DNA of 64,000 bases from Novipirellula artificiosorum (GTDB lineage: Bacteria; Planctomycetota; Planctomycetia; Pirellulales; Pirellulaceae), in NCBI RefSeq assembly GCF_007860135.1, contig NZ_SJPV01000007.1:267823-331822 (forward strand). Reading direction: 5' to 3'. Each line of letters begins with the position of its first letter. The first letter of the stretch is position 1. Under the pieces are notes generated by a model. That model was not told the origin of the DNA and did no database searches. It worked only from the letters and a program-made list of their open reading frames with translations. Positions 8,887 to 18,321 of the stretch are shown here, piece by piece. Made by a program: the position numbers and the translations under genes.

Positions 8887-10104
8887 TTAGCGTGCGACGA
8901 GATAAGTGCCAGCGACCCAGTCGCTGAACAGCCGGCCACGGCTGCGGTAGATCAGCACCGCGAGAAAGCCGACGACGGCGAGGCCGGCGACGATGTAACG
9001 CTCGGTGACGACGAAGGAGTGGTTTGCGGGGAACCAACCCGGGGGCATCATGAAACCCAGGATTAGGCAGGTGGGGACAATCCCGGTTGCCAGCATCCGG
9101 ACCAACACACGCAGCCGCGACGCCGGCTCGCTTCGGCCGTTGGCAAGGGTCAGGCCGAATATTCGCAACAAGAATCCTCCGCGAAACAGGATCGCAGTCA
9201 ACAAACTCGGCAACCAAATGCATTGCAGCCACGAGATCGTCGCCCAAAATACCCCATCAATCGGACTCATTAGCCCGCTCGTAACGCGAGGCAATTCGCC
9301 GACTCGCGGCATCATGGCCTCTTGGTGTTTGTAGGCGATCGTTATGAGCACGCCCGAAAGCAGGGTGAACAACGGCAAGATCATCGTGGCGGCGATCAGG
9401 CCGGCGACGCGGTACCGAACGTGTACGGGTTGGCGACTTCGCAATTCGTCGATCCATGGTTTGATCGCCGACACCCGCCTGATAAGCGGCATCCAAGCCA
9501 TCGATGATTTGCAGGATTGCGTCGACGGCGGCTTTGGGCGCCAAAGCTCCCTTCACCTTGACCCTTTGTCCCAGCGTTCCGCCTCGCACCAATTCCATGC
9601 TGATGGCGGGTCGCCCGTCGATTTCTTCAGTCCCGTAAACATAGACGCTGTTGGGATGATTGATCGATGCGGCCAAGCGTCCTTCACGCAGAAAACGAGC
9701 CCGTGCGTCACGATCATCTAAGGAATGCCCCATCACTTTTAAGGCGACTCGTCGCGAGGTCGGTAAATGATCCGCTTCGTAGACGACGCCCATGCCGCCC
9801 CGGCCCAGTCGCCTCACAATGCGGTAGGTACCAAACTTCTGCTCGGGTGCAAGTTCGGCGAGTCCGTTGCGGAATCCGCCCCAGCCTTCAGGACGAGTGA
9901 CTGAGTCAAATCGAGTGATGGTGACGCCACTTCCGAGGGGGTTGGATGGATGGCGAGCCTCATCGCACAGGGAGGGCAAACCATTTGTGCTGCGGATTGC
10001 ACAAGTGGTTCCCCGCACGTCTTGCAAAATTCGTTGCCTTTGTCACTGTTAACCATCGTTTGTTTCACTTTCGGAGCTCGACGCGCTGAGAGCGTGAACA
10101 CCAA
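8887..10104 (-). pseudogene. Broken serine/threonine kinase with N-terminal zinc ribbon and C-terminal RDD-like membrane region
   Basis: Three pieces in two frames form one decayed gene. The start at 10104 (or the ATG at 10056, MVNSDKGNEF) gives a zinc-ribbon-like stretch, CKTC...CPPC. Near 9930, beside a run of five C on this strand, the frame changes and the kinase N-lobe continues: GTYRIVRRLGRGGMGVVYEA (glycine loop), VALKVMG (ATP lysine) and FLREGRLAASINHPN. It runs to DGLDAAYQAGV. The catalytic loop (HRD), DFG and APE segments expected next are absent, and near 9500 the frame changes again into a four-helix membrane region (IDELRSRQ to 8887) resembling an RDD domain. So an internal deletion removed the whole C-lobe. 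A functional kinase is excluded; expression of the membrane part alone cannot be ruled out. Confidence 0.82.
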
Positions 10105-10213
10105 CGCTTGTACTTGTTATGTCATGCAGCTGACAAAGTGGCGCTGTCCCGCTAGGAATTCGGTAACAGAATTTCCCCTAAAGGTTACAGAAAAACCATG
10201 GATTTTTCTGCAA

Positions 10214-10244
10214 GGGGCTAACTGCTGCATGGGGCTAACTGCTG
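10214..10244. repeat. 14-bp direct repeat at the sigma-remnant breakpoint
   Basis: The sequence GGGGCTAACTGCTG occurs at 10214-10227 and again at 10231-10244 with three bases between. The second copy covers the stop codon of the truncated sigma-factor fragment on the minus strand. Short direct repeats at a breakpoint fit slipped-strand events during gene decay. Confidence 0.75.
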
Positions 10245-10441
10245 AGTGCTTTGAGCAGTGTTTCCGCTTCATGGATCGAGTGCCCCTGGCGGCGGGCAAA
10301 TCCATAAAGTGGACGCCAATACCGCTGGCACAATTCGCAGAGCGAATCGTGTTCCGAAAATCCGACCTGCTCGCCCGCAGTAAGCACCAAGCTCCACTGC
10401 GTTGTCTCAAACCCAAGAGGCTCACCTGAGGGACGAGTCAT
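10235..10441 (-). pseudogene. Truncated ECF-type RNA polymerase sigma factor (N-terminus only)
   Basis: The 68-residue product contains FETTQWSLVL and LCELCQRYWRPLYGFARRQG, the start of the sigma region-2-like domain of the planctomycete ECF sigma factors that are usually encoded beside a protein kinase. After HSIHEAETLL the homology stops and a stop codon follows. The rest of region 2 and all of region 4, needed for -10 and -35 recognition, are missing. The remnant lies just upstream of, and in the same direction as, the broken kinase gene. Together they look like one decaying ECF/kinase regulatory unit. Family assignment is from recalled motif wording. Confidence 0.72.
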
Positions 10442-10444
10442 AAG

Positions 10445-10462
10445 GCCTCCGAAGCCGGAGGC
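10445..10462. other. Short GC-rich hairpin upstream of the sigma remnant
   Basis: GCCTCCGAAGCCGGAGGC forms a seven-pair stem with a four-base loop between the rhomboid gene stop (10580) and the sigma remnant. There is no T-run, so it is not a standard intrinsic terminator. It may still end transcription from the rhomboid gene on the minus strand. Confidence 0.4.
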
Positions 10463-10579
10463 GTGTTGTCCGTAGCGGTCGCAGAAATCGTGATTGCCCA
10501 GTGTTCCACAGCGATGGATTTGAGTGTTTGCATTGCAGTAGTTTACACGATCGTGTTGCGACTTTCGGGCTGAACAGAT

Positions 10580-11968
10580 TCACGTGACCTCGTTTCCATT
10601 CACCGTTTCCCCGATTCGCCCCATCGCAGCGGCCATCAATTTCAATCGCCGTTTTTCGCATCCAGGATCCCATGGGCGAGCCATGCTTCGAAGCGTGCTG
10701 ATCGCAACTTTGGGTTGATTGTTGAAACGGAATTCGATTTCAGCAATCCTCAATTTCGCGTGGTTCCCGACCTCATCGCCTCGTGATGCCAACGTCCTTA
10801 GCAGGGGAAGTGATTCGAGGTACCGTTGTTGGGCCGTCAATTGCTTGATCAACCGTAGCATTTTTCGGCATGGGATCCGATTCCCGTGGCCGAGTTGGAT
10901 GCAGCGGTTGGCAAATTCGAGAGTCAGGTCGGTATTGCCAACACGCGGGGCCTGCTCATTCACCGGCAGTGGTCGGACGACTCCGGCTGCAGCAGGCCGT
11001 TTGTCCGGCAAGAGATTCGACGTATCGAAAGGAGTTGTCATGTTGTTTTTTGGCGATCGGGTGCTTGTCGCAGACGTCCGTTGCCCACTTCGCGGATTGT
11101 ACTCATCGGGGTTTTCCATGATCTGTCGTAGCGCGTCGTGTCCGCTGCTGTTGTTACGTCGAGTCGCATGAAGGAAAGCCTCTTTTCGGCGGGGTGTGTC
11201 TCGAAACAGACTGCCGACCAAGAACAAGGGATTGAACGAAAACGAGGTCGCTTTTGAGGTGGATTCACCAAAGTTGGAAAGCAAGTCCCAGCCTTCACAA
11301 TCCACCCATCCGCGTTGCAACATCCAAATCGCAATCGGAAACCCCACGGCCATTCCCATCAGATGGAACAAAGCACTCGAAGGCTGGAAGCCCCACAGCG
11401 CAAGTGGGATCAATTGCAGTATCAAATAGAATCCACCGAGTGCGAGAACAGGAACTTCAATGGATCGGATGTAAAAGAGGTAAGGCGCAAACAGACAATC
11501 CATTTCGTTTTGAGGTGCCCAGACCATCGCAATGGCGATTAAGGCAAAGATGACGCCGGATGCACCAAGGGCTCCTGAATAGCCGTACAACAGAAACATG
11601 GGAATTTGGCCGATCGCACCATCGGCCAAACAGAGCACCAAATAGAGCAATGAAAAATGACGCCAACCCAATTTGCCTTCAACAAGGATGCCGAAGCTCC
11701 ACAGGAAGATCATGTTGCCGATGAGGTGCATCCATGAAGCGTGCATGAACGCGGCGGTGATCCATTGAAGCGGATTGATTCGATCAAACTCGAGAATCAA
11801 CCAGCGATACGGCTCAAAATCCCCCATTCCGGTGGACAAGAACATCGCCACGTTGGTGGCAATGATTGTCGTTGTCGCAATAGGACGATAGTAAAGAGGC
11901 GCGTCGGTACCGTAAGGAAACAACATCGTTGATTCGGGGGATGGCGTGGCGGGAGGTTTCGGGCTCAT
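10580..11968 (-). CDS. Rhomboid-family intramembrane serine protease
   Basis: A 462-residue protein with a six-helix rhomboid core in residues 30-220 and a soluble C-terminal half. The catalytic pair is visible: S137 in SGALGASGVIF and H202 in SALFHLMGMAVGF. The conserved HLIGN segment is at 81-85 and a WR-like motif precedes it. Rhomboids cleave membrane proteins within or near a transmembrane helix. The C-terminal region (about 280-462) is hydrophilic with helix-pair character (LPLLRTLASRGDE, AKLRIAEIEFRFN), reminiscent of TPR-like repeats, and may bind partners. The ATG at 11968 is preferred to an upstream GTG because the sequence from there matches the usual cytoplasmic N-terminus. Confidence 0.9.
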   Translation of the reverse strand: MSPKPPATPSPESTMLFPYGTDAPLYYRPIATTTIIATNVAMFLSTGMGDFEPYRWLILEFDRINPLQWITAAFMHASWMHLIGNMIFLWSFGILVEGKLGWRHFSLLYLVLCLADGAIGQIPMFLLYGYSGALGASGVIFALIAIAMVWAPQNEMDCLFAPYLFYIRSIEVPVLALGGFYLILQLIPLALWGFQPSSALFHLMGMAVGFPIAIWMLQRGWVDCEGWDLLSNFGESTSKATSFSFNPLFLVGSLFRDTPRRKEAFLHATRRNNSSGHDALRQIMENPDEYNPRSGQRTSATSTRSPKNNMTTPFDTSNLLPDKRPAAAGVVRPLPVNEQAPRVGNTDLTLEFANRCIQLGHGNRIPCRKMLRLIKQLTAQQRYLESLPLLRTLASRGDEVGNHAKLRIAEIEFRFNNQPKVAISTLRSMARPWDPGCEKRRLKLMAAAMGRIGETVNGNEVT

Positions 11969-12124
11969 CAGCAGCCCTCCGTCCACTAGGCTCCGAAGCA
12001 CCACCGATCGGGGCGCCGAAAAAACGCTCGGAATCCATCCCCTTGTTGGGAACCCGCCACGATCGGGGACCCTCCAACCCTCGCGAGCGTCGCAAGTAAG
12101 AGCGAAGTCATCGATTGGGAGCTT

Positions 12125-13186
12125 CTAAATGCCTGCGGGCTCCGGCGGATCGGCACTCATGACCCATTCGATGGTTTCGCTCAGCGACACCGTGGCCAAG
12201 GCGATCGCGGTATCGCAGACACCGTAGTAAAGATGCAAGGAATCGTCGATCGCGATGGCGGCAGTCGGAAACACAACGTTGGGGATGTAAAGCCCCACCT
12301 TTTCGTAATACGTTTCGGGTTGCATGAGAAAACGCTTGGGACGCCGGATCACTTTCGCAGGGTTCTCTAAGTCCAACATCATCGCGCCAAGCCGGTAAAC
12401 CACTCGCCGCGTTGTCGGATCTTCGACTTCGACGCCGTGATGAAACGCCAACCATCCCTGTTCTGTCTTGATCGGTGGCGTGCTCATCCCCATCCGACTA
12501 CTTTCCCAGTCATGACGGGGGATGTCGATGAGCTCAGGGGACGACCAATCGTGCAGATCATCCGAATAGCTGATCCACGCGGTAGGTCGATCGGTTCCGT
12601 AGCCATCGCCGACAAACTGCAGCGGTCGACGAAACGCTGCGAAACGACCACGAATCTTTTCTGGAAACAAAATGACATCGCGATCGTCAAGCTCTTTTGG
12701 CGTTGCCCAGCTGTGGTGTTTCCAATCCCTGAGGTTCTCGGATCGTAAGATTCCGGTCCGCGTCATGTTGTCCGCTGGGTTCCCGGTGTGACCTTTGCAT
12801 TGCGGCTCAAAGGACTCGGGAACCCCGACACCGGTCGGGTGTGAATTCCATGCAAATGGCCTATAGGCGTAGGTCATGTAATAGACACCCTCGATTTTTG
12901 CGATCCGAGGGTCTTGAACGCTGCCGAGACGACTGCCGGCCATTTCTGGAGTAAAAATAGGCTCATCACTGACATGATCAAAGTGGACGCCGTCTACGCT
13001 CTGTAGCATGCCAATGTAACAAATGAACGGTCTGAGTTGTCCAGCGGTACGCTCGAACATCGTAAAGATGCCGTCTTCGTAGTGAACAGCGGGATTGAAA
13101 ACCGTGGCCATTCGCCAGGGGTATTTTCCCGGGACCACAATGGGGTTTTCAGTGCAACGCGTGACGGGGGGAGGCTGTCTTTCCAT
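12125..13186 (-). CDS. GH130 family mannosyl phosphorylase/glycosidase
   Basis: A 353-residue cytoplasmic protein with no signal peptide. The N-terminal NPIVVPGKYPWRMATVFNPA, the segment SRLGSVQDPRIAKIEG (family acidic residue in QDPRI) and the five-blade propeller pattern fit GH130. GH130 enzymes mostly phosphorolyse beta-mannosides, giving mannose-1-phosphate, and a few hydrolyse them. The gene lies 15 bases after the symporter stop, so the two are probably co-transcribed and couple import to intracellular breakdown. The start is the ATG at 13186; the preceding TTG codon is less likely. Exact substrate is not determinable here. Confidence 0.87.
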   Translation of the reverse strand: MERQPPPVTRCTENPIVVPGKYPWRMATVFNPAVHYEDGIFTMFERTAGQLRPFICYIGMLQSVDGVHFDHVSDEPIFTPEMAGSRLGSVQDPRIAKIEGVYYMTYAYRPFAWNSHPTGVGVPESFEPQCKGHTGNPADNMTRTGILRSENLRDWKHHSWATPKELDDRDVILFPEKIRGRFAAFRRPLQFVGDGYGTDRPTAWISYSDDLHDWSSPELIDIPRHDWESSRMGMSTPPIKTEQGWLAFHHGVEVEDPTTRRVVYRLGAMMLDLENPAKVIRRPKRFLMQPETYYEKVGLYIPNVVFPTAAIAIDDSLHLYYGVCDTAIALATVSLSETIEWVMSADPPEPAGI

Positions 13187-13201
13187 CAATCCAATCAGGT
13201 C

Positions 13202-15103
13202 TTATTTTGGGTCAAACTGATCCAGGCGATCCCACCAAGTGAACTTCATCACCAGTGATGTGATTGCGAGTATACCGAGAGAAACGAGAAACATGTCCCA
13301 GCGACGGATCACCAAAGCGACCGGAACGATGATCAACATCAATTGCCAAACAATCCCGATTGCCACGTTGATCATATCCATCGAAAAACTGTGGTTCTTT
13401 TCAACGTCAGGATGCTCCAGCTTGACTTTTTGGTAAATCGGATCCCAAAAACCCCAAGGTCGGACGTCGTAATAGAACTGCTTCAGCACTTGTTCGTCGT
13501 CAGGCGGCGTCATCAGGGTAGCGACGACGGAAGCAAACGCTGCCACGGGGGCGGTCAGGAAAAAGGAATACATGTCTTCGATTTGCCAAACGCCTGTTTC
13601 GTTTAGCACCTTAAAGCCGATCGCCGCAAGCACGCCCGAAATCATGCCGGCAAAATAGCCGTAGCCATTGAAACGCCACCAATGCCATTTCAAAATATTG
13701 GGTACCGCGTAGCCGCCGTAGAGCGCGAACGTCAACCACTTCGTGATGTCGTCAATCGAATCAATCGACAAGGCAAACACGATCCCCACCACCACCAATA
13801 AAATCGACGCCAAATAGCTGGCGACGACATACCGGCGCTGAGTCGCGCGTGGGTTGATGTACCGTTTGTAGATGTCATTGACAACATAGGCGGCTCCAGC
13901 GTTCACGGTGGAATCAAAGGTGCTCATGAATGCCGCCAATAAACCGGCAACCAAGAAACCCACCAAGCCGACCGGGACGAAGTCGCGGATCACCAGCGGA
14001 AGTACCTGTTCGAAATCGAATTGACCACCGTCTGCGGTCATCTCGCGAACCATTGGCGTAAAATAGACCAACCCCAATACCGCAATCCCGCTGATCATCA
14101 GAAAACGTGGAATCAATTGAACGATTGACATCCACCAATTTTCAAGTGCCGCCTCGCGAGCGTTGCGGACGGACAATTGATGCTGCATTCCGTAGCCCGG
14201 CGTTGGCCCCGCCATGCTGACCATCAATCCTTTGCCGAACATGATTGCGATGATCCATCCGAACCAATCGTAGTTGTCTGCCTTGATTTTCTCATTCAAT
14301 CCCTCAACGTGATTGCTCCAATCGAGATTCATTTGCCATCCGAGTTGCAAGCTGTCCCATCCCTCAGGCGTGGCTGCTTGTAACGCTTCGCGTGAAACAT
14401 TCGTCATTGCGATGTAGGCAATGAACACGGAAGTCAACGTCAAGATGACGAATTGAATCAAGTCGGTCAGCACGACACTGTACCAACCTCCGAGCAGCAG
14501 GTAGGCCAAGGTGAAAAGCAGAATCGCGATCGCGTAAGAGTCTGCGCTCGAGATTGGGCCGATCGAAAGGTCCCAAGGAAAGAACACGACGGCGAAGCGT
14601 CCAATCCCTTCATACGCCAAACACAGAAAGCCGACGGAGACGACGATCGCATAGACCACCACACTCATGTGCGAGAGCGTTCCGGCGCGGCCGCTGCCGA
14701 ATCGTGTTTTCATCCATTCGGCGCCGGTCAGTACGTTCGACTTGCGGATCCATGGCCCCAGATAGACTTGCCGGAAAACGCGGTCGAACAAGGGCCAAAT
14801 CCATGGAATGAACGCACTTTTGACCCCATAGGTAAAGAAGGCGGCGACAAACCACATCGTTCCTGCAATGTCGAATCCGCTGGCACCGTGTGACGTCCCA
14901 ATCACCCACCAAGGGAGGCTCTTGTCAGCCAGAAAATACGAATCAATGTCCTGCGAAGCACGTTTGGACAAGTACCACCCCGCGACCAGAATCAAGCCGC
15001 AATAGGCGACGATGATCGCGATGTCGATCCCGTGCATCGCGATCGCGCGCGACGGATCGTTTTGCGACAGAAGGAGAGCAAGCGAATCCAACGCAGCAAT
15101 CAT
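13202..15103 (-). CDS. Sodium:solute symporter (SSS family)
   Basis: About 633 residues with 13-14 hydrophobic helices typical of SSS transporters. Early motifs are DIAIIVAYCGLILVAGWYLS, DSYFLADKSLPWWVIG and ASGFDIAGTMWFVAAF. Later come FSTFDSTVNAGAAYVVNDIY-type residues (AAFMSTFDSTVNAGAAYV), the usual sodium-site helix region of this family. A long cytoplasmic C-terminal segment (PPDDEQVLKQFYYDVRPWGF) is typical of the planctomycete members. Co-orientation and a 15-base gap to the GH130 gene suggest a sugar or oligosaccharide substrate, but this is inference. The ATG at 15103 is used; 15037 (MHGIDIA) is a good alternative. Confidence 0.9.
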   Translation of the reverse strand: MIAALDSLALLLSQNDPSRAIAMHGIDIAIIVAYCGLILVAGWYLSKRASQDIDSYFLADKSLPWWVIGTSHGASGFDIAGTMWFVAAFFTYGVKSAFIPWIWPLFDRVFRQVYLGPWIRKSNVLTGAEWMKTRFGSGRAGTLSHMSVVVYAIVVSVGFLCLAYEGIGRFAVVFFPWDLSIGPISSADSYAIAILLFTLAYLLLGGWYSVVLTDLIQFVILTLTSVFIAYIAMTNVSREALQAATPEGWDSLQLGWQMNLDWSNHVEGLNEKIKADNYDWFGWIIAIMFGKGLMVSMAGPTPGYGMQHQLSVRNAREAALENWWMSIVQLIPRFLMISGIAVLGLVYFTPMVREMTADGGQFDFEQVLPLVIRDFVPVGLVGFLVAGLLAAFMSTFDSTVNAGAAYVVNDIYKRYINPRATQRRYVVASYLASILLVVVGIVFALSIDSIDDITKWLTFALYGGYAVPNILKWHWWRFNGYGYFAGMISGVLAAIGFKVLNETGVWQIEDMYSFFLTAPVAAFASVVATLMTPPDDEQVLKQFYYDVRPWGFWDPIYQKVKLEHPDVEKNHSFSMDMINVAIGIVWQLMLIIVPVALVIRRWDMFLVSLGILAITSLVMKFTWWDRLDQFDPK

Positions 15104-15217
15104 CTTTGATGTCTCAACGGTAGCTCGGAAGGTCCTCAACGGGAGGCGTCCGTCGCATTCTAGCGGATCTGATGCTCATCGTGGTGCGTTCCGATCGTCA
15201 CGCCTTCATCAGATCGA

Positions 15218-16942
15218 CTACTGGGGTGGCAAGTCAAACGACAAATCAAAACGTCGCCAACACCAAGTCGTCGCCATCACCGCGACGGCCGCCACCATCC
15301 ATGTTGCCAGGATCGCTCCGCCGACGAAAGCGTACCGTTGAATATCGGGCGGAAGCAGTTTGCCGCACAAGACCGCCCAGGCAAACAACAGGGCGATGGA
15401 GCCAGCGATCACGCTGCCTTTGCCTAAGAATGTCAACTTGGCCCTCAGCATCATCGCCAACCCTTGTTGATGAGGATGGTGCGGGTAGGCCAGAAAGAGT
15501 GCGTTTTCGGCTGCAAAGGTAAAGACCGCCAAGGCGGCGAGCATCAGCGTCCAAAGCAACCACTGTTCCACCCCAGGTCGTAGCACGGCAGTGGCCACCA
15601 ACAGCGTGACAAACTGAAATGCCCACGTGATGCAAATCGGCAACGCCAATTGTCCAACCACCATCGAGAACGGTTTGACGGGAAGCGATTTGAGCAGTTG
15701 CATCCTGAGCAAGTCGCGGCGAAAATCTAGTCTAAGCGCCGGAGGCGCCAGCAGCATTGTGTAGAATGCCAATCCGCCGACCGTATAAAACCACTCGTTG
15801 TTCGTGCTTCCTCTGAGAAGCGGCAGCCAGCACAACATCGCAGGCACGATGAAACTAAACAGAATGGTTCCACGATAGCGGCGAATGCTTGTCGCTTGAC
15901 GGACCATCATGGGCCACGCGTCGGAGCACCATCGTGAAAGGGCGCCCTGCGTGAAGGTCAGGGTCAGCCCTGCCGAATGTATTCTCGCCTTTCCAGCATT
16001 TCTGTCGCCACTTGAATCGTGATGGAGGGAGCGAAGGAGTCGCTGTTCTTGTTGGTCCTGTTGGTGGATTGCCCAGCGATCGACCGCGACCAACGCGACA
16101 ATCGATAGGGGAATCACGAGCGCGGTCAGCGTGAGCCACGGAAGCGCCATCAAGGAAGAGGCATTGGATGTCGCGACAAACGATGCGGGAATCCACGGGA
16201 TCGCAAAACCTTGGATCGCCAAGCACTCCGCAGTCGCTCCGATCGCATGGGTTCCGTTGAGAATGTAACGCCAAATCGGGGCGTCGAGCGGCGTTGCGGC
16301 GAGCACGCGAGTGACCACTTGGAGCCCGATCGCTATCAACACCAATACACTGGTCACACGAGCGATTCTCTGTTGTCGCAAATCGAGTCCAGACACAAAA
16401 CGTTGCACGATCTGGCGGACGATATCGAGCAGCAGTAGCGAACAAAACACCCCAAGTGCCAAGCGTTCGATGTGCACGACATCGCCTGAAAGCACGATGG
16501 TCAACAGGACGGTCTTGGATGCCGTCGCCGTGAACAAATTGCCGATGCGATAGGTCGAAAGGGTCGATCGATGCAGCGGGGATCCTCCGAGCCATAGTTG
16601 CTCGGCCGGTGTCAGTTCGAGGTCCGCAACCGATTCCGACCAGAGGCATCGGACCGCGTGATAGATCGCGTACAACACCATGCCGCCCGAGAGCCACAGG
16701 CGGAGTCGATCCAGGTCAGCGGGGTCGCGTTTGGACAGAACGAGGACGAAGAACATTACATACAGGAACCAGAACAAGATCGCTAAAAAGGTCGCGATGA
16801 TTCGTCGTGGCGATCGGATGCGATCGAGCCAGCGGCGAAAACGAAATTGAGCTCGCTTGCGAGTCAGCCATACCAATTGGCTGTGCGTCGCGGCGGTATC
16901 CCACGTTGAACCGATGTCCCGATCGCTTTCAGGGGTATTCAT
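15218..16942 (-). CDS. ABC-2 type transporter permease-like membrane protein
   Basis: About 574 residues with two clusters of hydrophobic helices (residues 50-260 and 350-570) separated by a hydrophilic linker. There is no catalytic motif. The N-terminus follows the MNTPESDRD start at 16942, whose ATGA overlaps the stop of the ATPase gene; this tight coupling strongly suggests a two-component exporter. Length and topology resemble the larger ABC-2 permeases that act with a single ATPase of the CcmA/NatA type. Cargo is unknown. An upstream in-frame extension exists but would run into the ATPase gene. Confidence 0.82.
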   Translation of the reverse strand: MNTPESDRDIGSTWDTAATHSQLVWLTRKRAQFRFRRWLDRIRSPRRIIATFLAILFWFLYVMFFVLVLSKRDPADLDRLRLWLSGGMVLYAIYHAVRCLWSESVADLELTPAEQLWLGGSPLHRSTLSTYRIGNLFTATASKTVLLTIVLSGDVVHIERLALGVFCSLLLLDIVRQIVQRFVSGLDLRQQRIARVTSVLVLIAIGLQVVTRVLAATPLDAPIWRYILNGTHAIGATAECLAIQGFAIPWIPASFVATSNASSLMALPWLTLTALVIPLSIVALVAVDRWAIHQQDQQEQRLLRSLHHDSSGDRNAGKARIHSAGLTLTFTQGALSRWCSDAWPMMVRQATSIRRYRGTILFSFIVPAMLCWLPLLRGSTNNEWFYTVGGLAFYTMLLAPPALRLDFRRDLLRMQLLKSLPVKPFSMVVGQLALPICITWAFQFVTLLVATAVLRPGVEQWLLWTLMLAALAVFTFAAENALFLAYPHHPHQQGLAMMLRAKLTFLGKGSVIAGSIALLFAWAVLCGKLLPPDIQRYAFVGGAILATWMVAAVAVMATTWCWRRFDLSFDLPPQ

Positions 16943-17715
16943 GCGACGACTTCCATCTCCAACACTTGGTCCGTCGGCGATGGCGATGCGTTCGACGATA
17001 AGTTCTCGTCGATTGCCGCGAAGTAGGCATCTTCCAACGTACAAGTCGATGCGTAGTGTGAACGTAGTTGGTTGACGGAACCAAAGAACCGAAGTTGGCC
17101 CCGCTTCATCACCAGGTAATGCGTACAGACGCCCTCGATCATCGGCAACAAATGGCTGCTAATCATCACGGTGGCACCCGCTTCCGCTCGATCGCGAACC
17201 GATTGAAGCAATTCGCGGATTCCTGGTGGGTCAAGTCCGGTCATCGGTTCGTCGAGCAACAAAACCTTGGGATCAAAAAGATAAGCACAACAAACGGCAA
17301 GTTTTTGACGCATCCCACGCGACAGCGTTGTCGCACCGGCGTCCAGCTTGTCGACCAGATCGAATGTCTCCAAGAGCCGATTTGCTTTGCGGTTGAATTG
17401 GCTGACTTTGTAAAGGCGTCCCATCAATTCCAGGTGTTGGGCCACAGACAAATCGTCGAACAGCGGTGGGTCATCCGGTACGTAGGCAAGTTGGCGTTTG
17501 AGCTCGATCAGATTCGTGCGACTGTCGAATCCTCCGACCGACATCGAACCATCCGACGCAGGAATCAGCCCTGCCAAGCAACGCATCACCGTCGTCTTGC
17601 CAGCGCCATTGGGACCGACCAGTCCACAGATTTGCCCCGGTTCAAGGTCGAACGAGATGTCGTCAACCGCCAAGTGCCGGTTGTAGATTTTACGTAGACC
17701 TTCGACGTGAATCAT
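16939..17715 (-). CDS. ABC transporter ATP-binding protein (CcmA/NatA type)
   Basis: A 258-residue ATPase with Walker A GPNGAGKTT, the Q-loop region YVPDDPPLFDDL, the signature LSRGMRQKLAV (the variant LSxGM form common in ABC-2 exporters), Walker B VLLLDEPMTGLDP and the switch histidine in MISSHLL. It powers export through the permease encoded immediately downstream, with which it shares an ATGA overlap. The start codon at 17715 gives the usual short MIHVEGLRKIY N-terminus. Function beyond export is not deducible. Confidence 0.93.
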   Translation of the reverse strand: MIHVEGLRKIYNRHLAVDDISFDLEPGQICGLVGPNGAGKTTVMRCLAGLIPASDGSMSVGGFDSRTNLIELKRQLAYVPDDPPLFDDLSVAQHLELMGRLYKVSQFNRKANRLLETFDLVDKLDAGATTLSRGMRQKLAVCCAYLFDPKVLLLDEPMTGLDPPGIRELLQSVRDRAEAGATVMISSHLLPMIEGVCTHYLVMKRGQLRFFGSVNQLRSHYASTCTLEDAYFAAIDENLSSNASPSPTDQVLEMEVVA

Positions 17716-18321
17716 GTTCGCGAGCCGTGCTTGATTTAGGAGGGGAATCCGAGGCGGGGATGGCCGTCAAGCAAGGTTAGCTTACAAAGTGAATGCGGGA
17801 CCGTTGGAAAAGGGATCAAAAATCGAAACGATTGGAACGACTGTATCGAATACTACCCTCGTTAGGGTGATTTGAGTGGGGCCGTTCCATGGAATCTCGC
17901 CGCTCTCTTTTTGACGCTTGGTGACAGTGTCGACCTGAGACCTGATCTGCCACGTGCCCGACGCATCGGGTGGGCGCGATGGGTTGGGTGAGCCCTTCTT
18001 TTCCTCCTCATCCGACGGAAGCGCGCGGAACCCAGACTCGAGGTTTTTTGGAGGTATGGCTCCGGTGTCCAATGATCTCTTAGAAAAGAGTGCCCGACGG
18101 ACGGTCGTCCGCAGGGAACCAGTAGCACCCTTGGGGCACCGTCGACCGGGATATCCCTTGTCAAGTTGCACCTCTGCAGAGCTCGACTCCGTTTCTCCCG
18201 GCAACTGCACGATGACAAGTGAAAATAGCTCCTGCCAGCAATGATTGGACACCGGAGAGATGCCTCGAAAACCTCCTGCGCACGCTTCCGCCGGATGAGC
18301 CTTTTTTCCCTCCCTCCGGTG
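17716..18321. other. 606-bp intergenic region with a large inverted repeat
   Basis: Between the ABC ATPase start and the nnrE stop. I see no convincing gene: the open frames here lack family motifs and overlap the repeat arms. The left 280 bp should hold the promoter of the ABC operon but no clear -35/-10 pair stands out. The right half is the inverted repeat listed separately. Confidence 0.6.
18007..18298. repeat. Imperfect inverted repeat with arms of about 60-70 bp
   Basis: The left arm (about 18007-18076) contains CTCATCCGACGGAAGCGCGC, then GAGGTTTT and CTCCGGTGTCCAAT. The reverse complement of the right arm (about 18238-18298) gives CTCATCCGGCGGAAGCGTGC, then GAGGTTTTCGAGG and CTCCGGTGTCCAAT. 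The arms differ by point changes and by an insertion of roughly 14 bases in the left arm. The spacer of about 160 bp has its own small hairpin (CGGACGGTCGTCCG). The layout resembles a MITE-like or REP-like non-coding element, or the two ends of a decayed element. No target-site duplication was identified. Confidence 0.65.

Noticed and set aside
17782..18252. Minus-strand open frame of 156 residues between the ABC ATPase and nnrE
   Set aside because: It runs through the large inverted repeat, has no family motif and repeats arm sequence, so it is a by-product of the repeat.
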